A stretch of DNA of 64,000 nt from Bombardia bombarda. Taxonomy: Eukaryota > Ascomycota > Sordariomycetes > Sordariales > Lasiosphaeriaceae. Shown piece after piece: positions 35,919-45,590 of this stretch. The stretch lies in contig JAULSR010000001.1 in assembly GCA_030512295.1 (NCBI GenBank), forward strand, positions 9,571,001 through 9,635,000, read 5' to 3'. The notes below the pieces were generated by a model that worked only from the letters and a program-made list of their open reading frames with translations, was not told the DNA's origin and ran no database searches. A program made the translations under genes and the position numbers. Each line of letters opens with the position of its first letter. Position 1 is the first letter of the stretch.

Positions 35919-36356
35919 ATTTTGGGTTTTGTAATGTTTTGGTTGGGTGGGTGTGGTGGATGAGTGGATGAGTGGTTGTGTGTGGGTCGGTGATAATGGG
36001 TGAGTCTGATGGTGAATGGGTTGCTCGTGAAAGTCGTGAGAGTTGCACGTGAAAGAGTTGCTCGTGAATAAGTTCCAGGTTGTTACCAGATGTCCAATAC
36101 GGGTGACCACTTTTGGTTATGGATTTGATCAGGCTTCTCGATTGTATACTAAGGGGGTGGTTCCTCGTGTGTACAAAGATGTGTGAGTGTGGGCGGTCGG
36201 CTGGTGGGCTTTATCGTCCACAACTGAGGTGGACGGTCGGTGACCTTTTCTCACACAGACAATAACATCGGTGGGAGTGCCAAAGCAAAAAGAAAGAATA
36301 AGAGAAAAGAAAAAGAAAAAGAGGTCTATCCGTTCGTTTTATAACATCTATATCTA

Positions 36357-36677
36357 TCAGATGCCACCACCGCTCCGGTCGACGGTGACGTAAAAGGTTC
36401 CATTGGACGAGTTCTTTTGGGCGAGCTCGTTGTTCCGGATCTTGGTCGTCATGTACTTGAAGCCAACACCTGCGCCAACCATGGCAAGGGCGAAGAAAGC
36501 AAGACCGGGACGTCGTCGGCTGGAGGAGAGGTTAATATGGGATAAACAAGTGTGAAACCGAGGTGAAGCTCCAAGTTCTCAAGTTTACGAGTAAACAAGA
36601 CAAGGCTCGGTATGATGTTATGGCTACACTTACATGGACGAGGGCGACGAGCTTACGGGGGTTCTGGAGTGGTCCAT
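36357..36677 (-). CDS. small single-pass membrane protein, 68 aa, conserved-looking, unknown
   Basis: Two exons (36677-36634 and 36519-36357) join through a clean GTAAGT donor and CTCCAG acceptor to give 68 aa. A short Ser/Pro-rich N-terminus (MDHSRTPVSSSPSS) is followed by positive RRRP, a hydrophobic helix (GLAFFALAMVGAGVGF), and a polar tail beginning KYMTTKIRNNELAQKN and ending DRSGGGI. The basic residues before one helix suggest a tail in a membrane, possibly mitochondrial or ER; this is inference. Exon 2 has strong C/G third positions. I do not recognise the family. The gene is too small and too split to show as one open frame, so simple ORF calling misses it. A (GA)n tract lies about 230 bp upstream in its promoter or leader. 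Confidence 0.7.
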
Positions 36678-36902
36678 GGCTGCTGGAAAAGGGGTAGAAG
36701 AGTGGTGAATGGGCCGAGGAGAACGTTTGTCTCCTATGGCTAGAGAAACTTTCTTTACGACGAGAACAAAAAAAGCAGCAGCAGCACAAGCAGTAGTAGT
36801 AATAGTAGTATCAACAATGTCAAACGACAGCAGTATTTAGACAATCGAGAACAAGTTGAGCAAGAGGACAAAAGCGGTGTGAATGTTTGTATTTAGGTAT
36901 TG

Positions 36903-36945
<43 letters not shown>

Positions 36946-39109
36946 AAAGCGACGGATATCTCCCTTGCCCCTTCCCGTCATGTGTAGCAGTAGCACACCG
37001 GTCCGCAGCACACTTACATGGAAATGGACTGACGTCGTAGGCACGCGACACTTGGAGCTTCCGCTTTGAAGTGCTTGGTCCCGCTGCGGAGCAGCTCGAT
37101 AGCTAATTCCGATAAGATAACAGTCTTAGGCAGGGGTAGCTCTGACCTAGCTCCCGAACCGGTCTAGCTGGGATTGGCGCCGAGGGGCCCCTCCCTGTCA
37201 CCCAGGTGCGGGGTGGTGAACCGTGTGCCCTAGGCATCTCGCGGATTCCCCCAAGCCACACTCACTTGCTCCTCAGGCCAGAAAGATCCCAAGGGATAGG
37301 GATTCATGTCGATCTTTTACGATGGGTAAGGTAGGATCGTGTAGCATACAGCTTAACAAGGTAGGCAGATATGTGAGCAAGGGTTTTGTCCCTGGAGGTA
37401 GGTCAAGATGTCTGTGGGACGTTTTGCCCGATAAAGTACGGGTACCGTCACCCGTCAAGAGCTGTTGGAAGCGGCTTTCTGTGGCTGCAAGTCATTCTTG
37501 CCTGATTTTGTAATTCTGCGCAAAGATCGGACGGATCCGTCCCCGGTCTTAGCTTCCATTCTGAAATGAGAGAGGCTCTTGGAAAGGAGGTACCTGCATA
37601 CGAACGACACCGAACGTTCCTTCCAAATTCTGGGCCGTCTTGAGGTCGGCAGGTATTCCCGTACAGTACAAGTACATCCCACCCGAAAAGCAAACCCCGC
37701 CATGCAGACCAAGCTCGCTTCATAGCTGTGATTGATTTTTTCTCTCTTCATACCGAGCCCATCTGTATGCCTCCATCAACCCCCACGTGGTGATTGGAAG
37801 GCATACGTTCTGCCTGTCTAGGCACCAGCACACATGCATACCTGACAGCCTTGTTTGCGGGTACGTCCCGTCGTTTTGTGGCTTGTTGCACTTGGCACTA
37901 GAAAAGATGCCGCATTTCTGGATCGAGTCACTGGCACCACCTCAGCCTGACCAGGCGAGCGGATGGGCAGGCGAGCATTCCGCAAACATCGTCGACAAGC
38001 TGGTTGCTTCCTCGAGTAGTTTGCCTTGACCGATGCAGCTGACGCTCGAGACGTGTTCAACAATTCTGTTATCACTGGGCTAGAACCTACCTTGGTAACA
38101 GCACCTAGGATATACTCGGAATACACGCCATCCATTGTCCAAGGTGCGGCGCGGCTGCCTAGCTGCCCTGCTGGTGCTTTCGCGTTGGCAGCCCCAACTG
38201 TCATGTGGACATCCGTCTACTCACTCACTCCAAGGGGCCGGTTCCGTAACGCGTAGTGCGGGCACTGCAGGTCTTTGCAGGCATTGCAGGCACTGCCTCA
38301 CATAACCGACCAACTACTAATAAGGTCAAGGTATGGATGTTCTGACTACCATCCAGTAAGCCAGAGGCTCCGCGACACGAGCCTGGAGAGATTTCACTGC
38401 AACCCACCTACCGTTCTTAGGCGGCTTCGGGCTGGGCCAAGTGTGGATGGAAGGCTGCCTGCCTGCCGCCCTCTTGGGGCATTTCATCCTACCTGCTTGA
38501 CTCTTTACCTTCATCCCCCGCATCGACAGCTATTCCTCCATTCGCCACAAGCAGAGCTGCTTGCTGCCTATTCATGATTGAGGCCAGGCACCTCTCTACC
38601 TTTGCTACCTCGCTTGGTTACGATCCAGCATCAAACGCTCTACTGTATTTGTTTGTCTTTTTTTGAAAGGTGACGTTGTATTTCCTAGGCAAGACTCACT
38701 GAGCTTGTCCTTCCGCCAAGCCGAACCGAATATCCCACATCCAAAGGTACGCACGTTTCTCCGCCACCTCGACAAGCCCCGCCGTTGAGGACCGTTTCTA
38801 GTTCTTGAGACCCGACACCTACCAGCATGCAAGTAGGAGCACTCGTCGCAAGCCCTTGGCTATTGCAGTTGATACCCAGCTACCTTATACCTTGTTGTTT
38901 CATTTCACTCTGCGTACCTCCAAGGTCCTGCTTTGGTACACCATTCAAGCAGCCCGACCTTGGATATCCTGTCAACTCTGCTGGATCTCATAGCCTGTTT
39001 TATTCTTCATAATAAAGATTTCATATTTTCCTTCCATCGATTTTCCCTAACATTTACTGCCTTATTGTGCTGCGTCACCTCCTTCTAATATTAAACAGAA
39101 GCCGTCAAC
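36678..39109. other. intergenic region (divergent promoters)
   Basis: The flanking genes diverge. A pure (GA)n tract lies at about 36905-36941. The remaining 2.1 kb has only short overlapping frames without recognisable domains, and I see no gene. The final 200 bases should be the leader of the 788-aa protein gene. Confidence 0.5.
36905..36941. repeat. (GA)n microsatellite
   Basis: About eighteen perfect GA units; read on the minus strand it is a CT tract upstream of the small membrane-protein gene. Confidence 0.9.
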
Positions 39110-41626
39110 ATGTCTACCCCACCAGCCTACGGTGATTTGGATGCGAATGCCATCGCCCCGGAGAGCCGTGATCCGACAATCAACAATGCCATCAATACCC
39201 ATAAGTCCGAATTAACGGAGCTCATGCAGCCGTGGTCTCTCGATAGGAGAGACGGTTCCGTCTTGGCTATCGTTACAATGCCCCCTGATACTGGAAGTTC
39301 ACTGAGCATGGCCTGTAACGGGCAAAGGTGGAAAGACTTGTATCTCCGAATGGACTTTGACAAGCTCTCCAGACTGGGCTCCAGCAAGATCAACGACTTG
39401 TTGGTACCGAAGGCTCAAGAACGGTTCCGTCGACGGCATGCTGCACTATCAGCAGAGATCAAGCACTATGGTATGGACTATATCATCGACTTGACGCCTC
39501 CGACTGAAGGTGGTGAGCTGGCCGACCTTCTTTCGACTCTCTGGTTGCCCAAGATGGTAAAACTCTGGTTTCTTGCTGGGCGATTCTTCCCGGACCCGAT
39601 TATCCAAGATGGCCCTGTTCAATCGATTCACGATAAACGGCCCCTTGCCGAGAAAGCGGTGGGTGCTATTCTGTCACTAGGTCATGATGATGTGTGCAGG
39701 AGCCGGTCTTGTGAGTACAACTATCTTCCCCGGAAGCTATATGGTTTACCAATCCACGGGTTTTAGCTAGATATCCATTCATTTGTTCTGACTTCGATGT
39801 CTAGGCCTTTCCGATTATCACCACTGGATGGTTGATGATGACGTTCCTGGTATCATTGATGATGACAAGTACATCCCATCCTTCCGGCGGATCGAAGATT
39901 ATTGCCCCATACGCCATCGGGTTGCCATCATGCGTATACTACGGGCCGTCAATAGTCATAGTCTTCTGATAAACTCTGCCGCTCGCATGTGGACAGTCGC
40001 GCAGGTCGCCATCCACCTTGAGATTCCTCAGGTTGTTGTAAGTCGCATACCTTTCTTAAACAATACAAAAGTGCCTGCACTGACATATCTCAGGTCGATC
40101 CTATCACGCAGTGGCTTATTGCTCCTCCGAATACCAAGTTTATCGAAATTTGCCCTGAAAAAGCCTTTCAGCTCGCTCTCAAACTCAAAATCCCCAGCGT
40201 CCTTACCTCTGCATTTAGAATTCTCGTGAGCGAGCGCGCAGTTGACCTTGCGGACGATGACTTTCGGAAACGAAACTCCAAAACTACGTGGATTGGTCGG
40301 AAACGAGATGACTATGGCGATTTCCCCTCCGACCCGATCGAATACGCGAGTCGCAACATGGTTGACCGGATGAATGGCATTCTTGAACGCCTCAAGGCCG
40401 ATGACGTGTTTAGCAACTTAGGAACGAGAAATAGCCAGTGGGAGAAGCTGCTGAACTTAGGCCCTTCCATCAACACATCAGGCTCACCTGAATTGCAAAA
40501 ATCATATGCAGCTCTAATCGATGCCTTGATCACGACTTGGAAGAAACATGTTGCCAGGGGTCTGCGCGAAGACTATATAAGGGATCACTTGAAGCATCTG
40601 ATCGAGGCTCAACGAGCACACTACCTCACGCAGGAGGAGCGCAAAGCTGCTTCTCTGGTTGACCTTTATAGGGGGCTCAACCCATTGCAGACATTTCTTG
40701 CACCCTTCTTTTGGGACTACCTCAAGGATCCGTATTGGCTCATCATCGTCTCCACGCTGGAGGTCGAACAACGAGTCTATGAATTTAACCAGAGTGTGCG
40801 TAATGCTATAATTGGGGGAAGAATTACAGTCAATCCATCATCCGACGATGACTTTTCCGGGGAATTCAACCTGAAACTCTTCCAGAATCGCCTGCAGCTT
40901 GGTGTACAAACGCTGTGCAACCGGGTGCTGGAGCGCCGTACCAATGGAGCCACCACCGAAGAGGACATCCCTTGCTATCTATCCGACCATCTTATTCTCA
41001 GTCTCGACGATAAGGAGTTCAACTACCTCCCAATGTGGGCTGGCGGACTCGATGACGAAACGGGCGGAGTCTTTCAGGATGCCATCCCTCCTGCCGAGAT
41101 GGGCCCAAGCGAGCCCGGACCCGGGTACCACACTGGCCATACCGTTGCCACGGATACGGACACGATGACGATCGGCGGCGGTCCTTCGACCGTTGCTGCG
41201 TCGGATATGGGGTTCAGAAATCTGGAGATAGCGAGCGTGGCCAGGAGCATGGACGCGGAGCAGAGCATTACCACGATTGGTCCGGCGCGGAATGTTGTCA
41301 TGGCGGCGCCGTCGATTACTTCTTCAGAGCAGTTCTCAGCCAGTCATGACATGCATTATGGAGATGCCATGTTTGCGCAGCCTGCGGCGCACCAGGCGCA
41401 GGGCCAGGCGATTGTACAGTATGTGGAGAGCGATAGCGACTCGGCGACCATGAGCCAGGGTTTTACTGCAAGTAATGATGGGAATGAAGAGGAGGATGAG
41501 TCTATGAGTCACTTGCCCGAGGTTATGGCGGATGACTCTCTTTCGGTGACGATGGACGAGGATGATGATTTTATGTCAGACAATAGTAGCTCGACGCTGG
41601 GAGAATCGGATTTTGATATGCTCTGA
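39110..41626 (+). CDS. 788-aa protein of unknown function
   Basis: Three exons, 39110-39710, 39805-40037 and 40094-41626, join in frame through GTGAGT and GTAAGT donors and CTAG and CTCAG acceptors. I recognise no catalytic domain. The first 600 residues look folded and mainly helical, with segments such as RWKDLYLRMDFDKLSRLG, MWTVAQVAIHLEIPQVVVDP and AFQLALKLKIPSVLTSAF. The last 160 or so residues are acidic, Ser/Met-rich and disordered, ending DEDDDFMSDNSSSTLGESDF. There is no signal peptide or membrane helix. The gene converges on TAP42. It could be a regulatory or adaptor protein specific to filamentous fungi, but nothing in the sequence shows its job. Confidence 0.8.
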
Positions 41627-42208
41627 TGTGATTTGCAGATCGATTTGGGAATTCCGTCTGAACATTTTCTTCCTTTTTCTTTTTGTTCAGGTTTCTCTCT
41701 CTGTCTTGTTTGCTAGCTAATATACAAATATAGCTGTGGGCGAAATATTTGAGCACTGTCTAGGTAGCCAGTTGCCCAAGGGACATACTCTACTTGATAG
41801 TATGTATGTATTGACTTTGGGGGCAAGAGCTGGATTTTCAGTTGCAGATGGTGATGAGATATGGAGGAAAGGAAAGAGCATAAAATCAGGGAGCAAGCGA
41901 GCGAACAAACAAAGAAACGGGCAGAATTGTGGCATATATTGTCTTGTACGAGAGGATTCAGTACTATGGTAATCAATCATGAATAATAATGGACTATGCC
42001 TGGACAACCATTTTCAGAGACGTTTAGGGCCAGAACAGCATATATACATACGTATAATGGAACAAACAAATGCAATCAAGGTCTATAACTTGCTTAGTGA
42101 TTCAACCAACCGTCAAAAACGTCTCACTTATGCATGCATGGTATATGATATGTGGTATAGTGATATGCGTATATATAACCTCCCCCCTTCCCCTTTTAAC
42201 CCTCACAA
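41627..42208. other. intergenic region between convergent genes
   Basis: The 3' ends of the 788-aa protein gene and TAP42 face each other here. The sequence is AT-rich and no coding signal is seen. Confidence 0.6.
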
Positions 42209-43354
42209 TCACCCCCTATTCAACGTATTCCCACTCCCCTTTGCATTACTCTCCGTAAACTCGTCCCACTGCCTCGCCTTGTACGTCTCGGCATCCGCTT
42301 TCTCAATATCATCCTCGTCGGGCTCAGGGCGCATGCCGCTGGCCTCGCCGCCGCCCTCGATCATGCCGCCGCGCTTGTACTCCTCGTCGAGGTACTCGTC
42401 AATCGTCATGGTGGGCAGGTTATGCCCCGGGCGGAACACGCCTGCGGCGAGCTCCTGGCGGTTGTTGACCAGCGTGAAGGGCTGCAGGGGCTTGCCCTGT
42501 TTTGTCAGCAAGGGCCCGCCGAGGGCGGACTGCAGGCGCGAGAGGAGGGGGTTGTCTAGCCTGCTATCCTGGCCGTCGCTGTTTTGTTGTAATTGTTGCT
42601 GTCGTTGCCTAGTGTCGGCGTCCTCGAGGGCCGTTGTCCTTGTGGGGAACTGTGATCTGGGGTTGGGCGCGTGGGAGAGGATGTCGACCTCGCGGTTGAG
42701 GCTCTCGAGGGCCTGGAAGGATAGGTGGGTGTGGAAGGCGATGTTGGCGAGGTGGACGGCGCGGACGGCGTCCTCGTCGGCGCCGCTGGTGGGGGTGGCC
42801 GAGTCGCTGTCGAAATCGGCGTACTCGGGGCGGCGGCGGAGGAAGTCGAGCTTGGCGCGGAGCTCCTTCTCGGCGTTGAGGTTGGCGATCTTTGCGGTGC
42901 GGCGGACCGAGGGGTCGGAGGCGGTGACGGTGCTGAAGGTGGTGGGGGCGTCGGTGTAGTGCTCGAGCAGCTTGGCGTGGGAGGGGCTGAGCAGGCCGTA
43001 GCTGTCGAGCAGGTGCAGGTAGCGCTCGTAGGCGTCGCGTGCGGACGAGAGGGACTGTAGGCGGTTGACGGGGGAGGAGGAAGGAAGCTGCTGGAGGAGC
43101 TCGGCGAGGTGGAAGTCGACGAGGAGGTAGGGGAGGGAGGAGGTGGAGATGTCCTCGAGGGACTCGTTGGGGCTGAAGATGGAGGCGCCGCGGAGGAGGG
43201 CGAGGCAGGTCTGGTAGTCGCGGACGGTCGAGGCGACGCTGTCGAGGCGGCGGGATGTGTCTGGATCGTGCGAGGTGGAGAGGGAGAGGCGCTTTGCTTC
43301 GGCGTCGGCGAAGACGGTCTTGAGGGAGCGCCGGTGCGCCTCGTCGTCGTCCAT
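42209..43354 (-). CDS. TAP42: TAP42-like PP2A-associated regulatory protein
   Basis: Tap42 (alpha4/IGBP1 family) binds the catalytic subunits of type 2A and Sit4-type phosphatases and links them to TOR nutrient signalling in the cytoplasm. One exon encodes 381 aa, about the family length. The N-terminal two-thirds is the helical repeat domain that holds the phosphatase (YLLVDFHLAELLQQL, ARDAYERYLHLLDSYGLL, RRTAKIANLNAEKELRAKL). The C-terminal third has the most diagnostic segments: DNPLLSRLQSALGGPLLTKQ, GKPLQPFTLVNNRQEL, GVFRPGHNLPTMTIDEYLDE and GGMIEGGGEASG. The start ATG gives MDDDEAHRRSLKTVF, matching the expected beginning of the first helix. Confidence 0.95.
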   Translation of the reverse strand: MDDDEAHRRSLKTVFADAEAKRLSLSTSHDPDTSRRLDSVASTVRDYQTCLALLRGASIFSPNESLEDISTSSLPYLLVDFHLAELLQQLPSSSPVNRLQSLSSARDAYERYLHLLDSYGLLSPSHAKLLEHYTDAPTTFSTVTASDPSVRRTAKIANLNAEKELRAKLDFLRRRPEYADFDSDSATPTSGADEDAVRAVHLANIAFHTHLSFQALESLNREVDILSHAPNPRSQFPTRTTALEDADTRQRQQQLQQNSDGQDSRLDNPLLSRLQSALGGPLLTKQGKPLQPFTLVNNRQELAAGVFRPGHNLPTMTIDEYLDEEYKRGGMIEGGGEASGMRPEPDEDDIEKADAETYKARQWDEFTESNAKGSGNTLNRG

Positions 43355-44191
43355 TTTGGTGGGGTTTATACTTGTTTTGTTCTTGATTGTGGCAATGCAA
43401 GAGCTGGTTGATTTACTAGTAGTTCTCGTGTTTTGCTTTTATTAATTTGGTCTGATTGAGTTTGTTTAGTTGAGCTCACAAGGTGTAGCGCCCGGCAGCA
43501 AAACATCGAGGGGCAGGACTCGTCTGTACTTGGCACACTTGCTTGGCGGGGAGTCCTGGGGAATTGCCCCTCTTCGAAGGCTTCGCTTATCTTATCTAAT
43601 CGATAGGCTTACAGGAGTTTATGGAGCTCCCTTCAGCTCCCCTCCTCGCTACCCCTGTAAATCCGGGATGATCGGGTCAGGGGAGGTACCTTTGAAGGAG
43701 CTGTCCAGAAGCTGACATCATTTTGAAGCTCAATATTAAGCAAAGTTCAGGATGCTGAACTGATCTGAATGTTTACAAATGCGTTCTACAAACCAACTGG
43801 CGCCAACGCAACAGCGACCGGTTGCGGTTGACATCCAATGCCTGGCTTCAGGAGGAGGTGCAAAGCTGAGACAGTGACATAATTGTGTAAGCCGAATGGG
43901 TATGGTGGGGGTGTGACGGCACTACTGGTCTCCCCTCCTAGAAACACCATGTCCGACCTCTCGACGGGGATGCACCTTCTTTGTCAGGAGACATCAGATC
44001 ATTACACGCAGGACTAGGTCATTTGCTCATCACCACGGTACGCTTGGACAAACCCAATCAATCCCCGCGCGCAAACACCAATAATAGCGTAACAGCCAAT
44101 GCGGGTTGCAAACCGCTCCTGTCTGTTCTCAATTTCCACAACACCACATCTTCTCGTCAAAAACATCACCAACCTTCCAATCTCCCAAAGG
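43355..44191. other. divergent promoter between TAP42 and PNPOx
   Basis: The 837-bp spacer separates two divergently transcribed genes and should hold both promoters. No gene is visible in it. Confidence 0.6.
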
Positions 44192-45106
44192 ATGGCGCTT
44201 CACTCAGCCGCCGCCCGGGCAACTGACAAGCTCATCTGTAAGTCCTCACCCACACCTCACCTCAGCTCCATCACACTCACCACTACCTCAACTGACCAAC
44301 CTCACCAACCAGTCGCCCCAACCGGCACCCCCGCCACAACCGGCACCACTGCTCCCCCTCCCCCCGGCCAAGCCGCCCAATTCCTCAAAGCCGAAACCGC
44401 CGGCGGTCTCCGCCGCAGCGACCTCGACCCGTCCAGCCCCATCGCCCAATTCCACGCCTGGTACGCGGCCGCCTCGCAGCCCGGCGCTGGCATCGCTCAC
44501 CCCGAGACCTGCACGCTCGCCACCGCCCAACTTCCCTCTGGCCGCGTCTCGGCGCGCGTCGTCTACCTCAAAGAGCTCGACCCGCGGGGCTTCGTCATCT
44601 ACAGCAACTTTGGCACGAGCGGCAAGGCGCGCGACCTCTTTGGCACCGGCTCTGACGGGTCCAGCACGGGCAACCTCTGGGCATCGCTTGTGTTCTGGTG
44701 GGAGCCCCTCGAGAGGCAGGTAAGGGTTGAGGGCCGGGCGGCAAGGCTGACGAGGGAGGAGAGCCAGGTGTATTATGATACGCGGGTGCGTGGGAGTAGG
44801 GTGGGCGCGTGGGCGAGTAGGCAGAGTGCGGTGTTGACGCCGGGTGAGGGAAGTGATGATGGGAGGGCGCAGCTGGAGGGGTGGATCAAGGAGACGGAGG
44901 GGAGGTTTGAGGGGACGGACCAGATCCCTGTGCCGGAGTTTTGGGGCGGGTTGAGGATTGTGCCGGAGAGGGTGGAGTTTTGGCAGGGGAGGCAGAATCG
45001 GCTGCATGATCGGTTTGTGTATGAGCGGGTTCATGGTGATGAGACTGGTGGTGTTGATGGGTTGCAGGGGGAGGATAAGTGGACGTTGCAGAGGTTGAGT
45101 CCGTGA
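44192..45106 (+). CDS. PDX3: pyridoxamine 5'-phosphate oxidase
   Basis: The FMN enzyme oxidises pyridoxine or pyridoxamine 5'-phosphate to pyridoxal 5'-phosphate, the vitamin B6 cofactor that threonine synthase, for example, uses. Exons are 44192-44237 and 44313-45106, giving 279 aa. Landmarks are AQFHAWYAAA, CTLATAQLPSGRVSARVVYL, GFVIYSNFGTSGKARDL, ASLVFWWEPLERQVRVEGRA, SRVGAWASRQSAVL, and the C-terminal ending WQGRQNRLHDRFVYER then WTLQRLSP, which is highly conserved in this family. The 75-bp intron is a multiple of three and has no stop in frame, so unspliced RNA would also be translatable. Pro/Gly/Thr-rich residues after the splice form a linker before the folded domain. Confidence 0.95.
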   Translation: MALHSAAARATDKLICKSSPTPHLSSITLTTTSTDQPHQPVAPTGTPATTGTTAPPPPGQAAQFLKAETAGGLRRSDLDPSSPIAQFHAWYAAASQPGAGIAHPETCTLATAQLPSGRVSARVVYLKELDPRGFVIYSNFGTSGKARDLFGTGSDGSSTGNLWASLVFWWEPLERQVRVEGRAARLTREESQVYYDTRVRGSRVGAWASRQSAVLTPGEGSDDGRAQLEGWIKETEGRFEGTDQIPVPEFWGGLRIVPERVEFWQGRQNRLHDRFVYERVHGDETGGVDGLQGEDKWTLQRLSP

Positions 45107-45590
45107 GTGTGAGGTGATCAGGAAGGAAAAAGGAGAAAATAGATGCAGCTAGCTACTAAGATAGAGTTATGATTGTTCAATGCTCTTAATTCGTCCCATC
45201 TCGTGTGCAAACTAGCATTCCCCATTGCCACGACGCATATCTATGTGCTTGTTTCGACGTCGGTCTGTTTGCTGTATTCATGTATTGTTTTTATTTGGGG
45301 TGTTTGCGCAGTCCGCCCGATCGAGGAAGCTGCAGCCCAGGGTATAAATTAACACTAATTGAGAATTTAGCTTCTTGCCGTTCCTGCCCGACCCTTTCTT
45401 CGCGACAACAAGACTCAACACATTCAAAATCACAGCCAGCGGTGTTTTCCCTTTTTTTTCTCTTTCACATACCTCGATACTGCGATAGTGCGAATACTCA
45501 TCCTTTATCCACATCCTAACGTTATATTCATTATATTCTGGAATCGACAACGGACGATAAAGTGAGTGGGCATATGTCGCAAGGCGCACA
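45107..45590. other. intergenic region upstream of the Dicer gene
   Basis: The short spacer between PNPOx and the Dicer-like gene is C/T-rich in its second half, fitting a promoter and leader. No gene is seen. Confidence 0.6.

Noticed and set aside
36532..36789. 85-codon minus-strand frame starting MCCCCFFCSRRKE
   Set aside because: It reads through the leader, exon 1 and intron of the small membrane-protein gene; splice signals and codon use favour the 68-aa model.
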